DNA of 64,000 nt from Palsa-504 sp963808315 (GTDB lineage Bacteria; Actinomycetota; Actinomycetes; Streptosporangiales; Streptosporangiaceae). The stretch is taken from contig CAWEFK010000002.1 of NCBI GenBank assembly GCA_963808315.1, forward strand, positions 257,198 through 321,197. Reading direction: 5' to 3'. The notes beneath the pieces are model-generated. The model was not told the DNA's origin. It saw only the letters and a program-made list of their open reading frames with translations, and made no database searches. The position numbers and the translations under genes are program-made. Each line of letters begins with the position of its first letter. The stretch's first letter is position 1. Shown here in pieces: positions 63,389 to 64,000 of this stretch.

Positions 63389-64000
63389 GTGAGTGCGACC
63401 ATCGAGTCAATTCAGGCCGAACTGGCCGGCCCCCCGGCCGACCCATGGTACGGCTTTACCGGCGGTCGCTGGCAGGACCACGTCGACGTGCATGGCTTCA
63501 TTCAGGCCAATGTCACCCCGTTCACCGGCGACGCGACGTTCCTGGCCGACCCGACCGAGCGAACCCGCGCGCTGTGGGCGCGGGTGACCGGAATGTTCCC
63601 GCAGGAGCAGGCGCGCGGCATTTACGACGTGGATACTCACACCCCCTCGTCGATCACCGCCCACGCTCCCGGGTACATCGACCGTGAGCACGAGCTGATC
63701 GTCGGGCTGCAGACCGACGCACCGCTACGCCGTGCGATCATGCCCAATGGCGGCCTGCGGATGGTGGAGAATGGCCTGGCGGCCTACGGCTATACCCTGG
63801 ACCCTGCCGTCCGGGACATCTTCACCAAGTACCGCAAGACCCACAACGACGGCGTCTTCGACGCCTACCCGGCCGAAGTGCTCGCCGCCCGCCGGTCCCA
63901 CCTCATCACCGGCCTGCCCGACGCCTACGGCCGTGGCCGGATCATCGGCGACTACCGGCGGGTACCGCTGTACGGCGTCGGCCGGCTTATCGCCGCCAAG
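63389..64000 (+). CDS. pflB: Pyruvate formate-lyase (formate C-acetyltransferase), 5' part, cut by window edge
   Basis: GTG at 63389 after AGGGAAA; 204 codons are visible and the frame is open to the edge. WYGFTGGRWQDHVDVHGFIQ, then YDVDTHTPSSITAHAPGYID, GLQTDAPLRRAIMPNGGLRM and THNDGVFDAYPAEVLAARRSHL match the N-terminal part of PflB. The enzyme splits pyruvate with CoA into acetyl-CoA and formate using an oxygen-sensitive glycyl radical. The Cys-Cys site and the radical Gly lie beyond the edge; an activase gene is expected downstream. Unusual for an otherwise aerobic-looking actinobacterium. Confidence 0.93.
   Translation, partial: MSATIESIQAELAGPPADPWYGFTGGRWQDHVDVHGFIQANVTPFTGDATFLADPTERTRALWARVTGMFPQEQARGIYDVDTHTPSSITAHAPGYIDREHELIVGLQTDAPLRRAIMPNGGLRMVENGLAAYGYTLDPAVRDIFTKYRKTHNDGVFDAYPAEVLAARRSHLITGLPDAYGRGRIIGDYRRVPLYGVGRLIAAK

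Overview
The window is high-GC DNA from an actinobacterium, most likely a filamentous soil type. The signs are strong G/C third-position bias, many GTG/TTG starts, XRE-DUF5753/DUF397 pairs, a SigE-type ECF factor with a CU044_5270 partner, an ESX-type EccC with a WXG100-like protein, CE1758/CE1759-type flavin enzymes and many LacI/ROK/MarR/TetR/GntR/DeoR regulators. The order cannot be fixed from this stretch. I see no rRNA, intact tRNA, CRISPR array, phage genes or intact insertion sequence.

Layout. 1-10 kb: small metabolic and stress genes (secreted protein, VOC, APH kinase, AhpD-like enzyme, RibD/DHFR-like protein with a divergent SigG-type ECF factor, SDR, CPA1 antiporter, aldehyde dehydrogenase, CsbD-like protein). 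10-27 kb: regulators next to their probable targets: DeoR; LacI with a divergent MFS exporter; XRE/DUF397; a flavin-monooxygenase/MarR/FMN-reductase operon; ROK with a divergent DUF1479 oxygenase; TetR with a divergent epimerase. Several of these divergent gaps hold clear palindromic operators. 27.8-32.6 kb: a translationally coupled pair of large proteins, one with CHRD-like and NHL-like parts and one with pentapeptide repeats, followed by an ECF sigma/CU044_5270 pair. 35-41 kb: an AAA ATPase followed by an HExxH protein, then two lipoproteins (alpha-barrel-like and arylsulfotransferase-like). 41.7-44.6 kb: a broken CehA/McbA metallohydrolase joined to the 3' end of an acyl-CoA synthetase. 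45-51 kb: an amino-sugar operon (binding protein, two permeases, ROK regulator, ROK kinase, NagB). 51-55 kb: EccC and a WXG100-like protein. 55-59 kb: histidine phosphatase, polysaccharide deacetylase, a TlrB/RlmA-type rRNA methyltransferase behind a possible leader-peptide attenuator, and a serine hydrolase. 60-63 kb: a YtrA-type GntR/ABC exporter operon. The right edge holds the start of pyruvate formate-lyase behind two DasR-like boxes.

About forty apparent frameshifts and two Trp-to-amber stops interrupt otherwise well conserved genes. Most of those examined are single-base changes in short G or C runs, which points to sequencing or assembly error, though they cluster in 27.8-32.6 kb and 38-55 kb while 0.5-8.5 kb and 22-27 kb are clean. 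I annotate such genes over their full span and state where the frame breaks.

The most unusual features are: the putative leaderless leader peptide (12 residues, containing an R-P-R motif) with two perfect hairpins ahead of the rRNA methyltransferase gene; a dispersed repeat in four copies, each lying 3' of a gene and in that gene's orientation; the paired DasR-like sites before pflB; and the coupled pentapeptide/CHRD gene pair.
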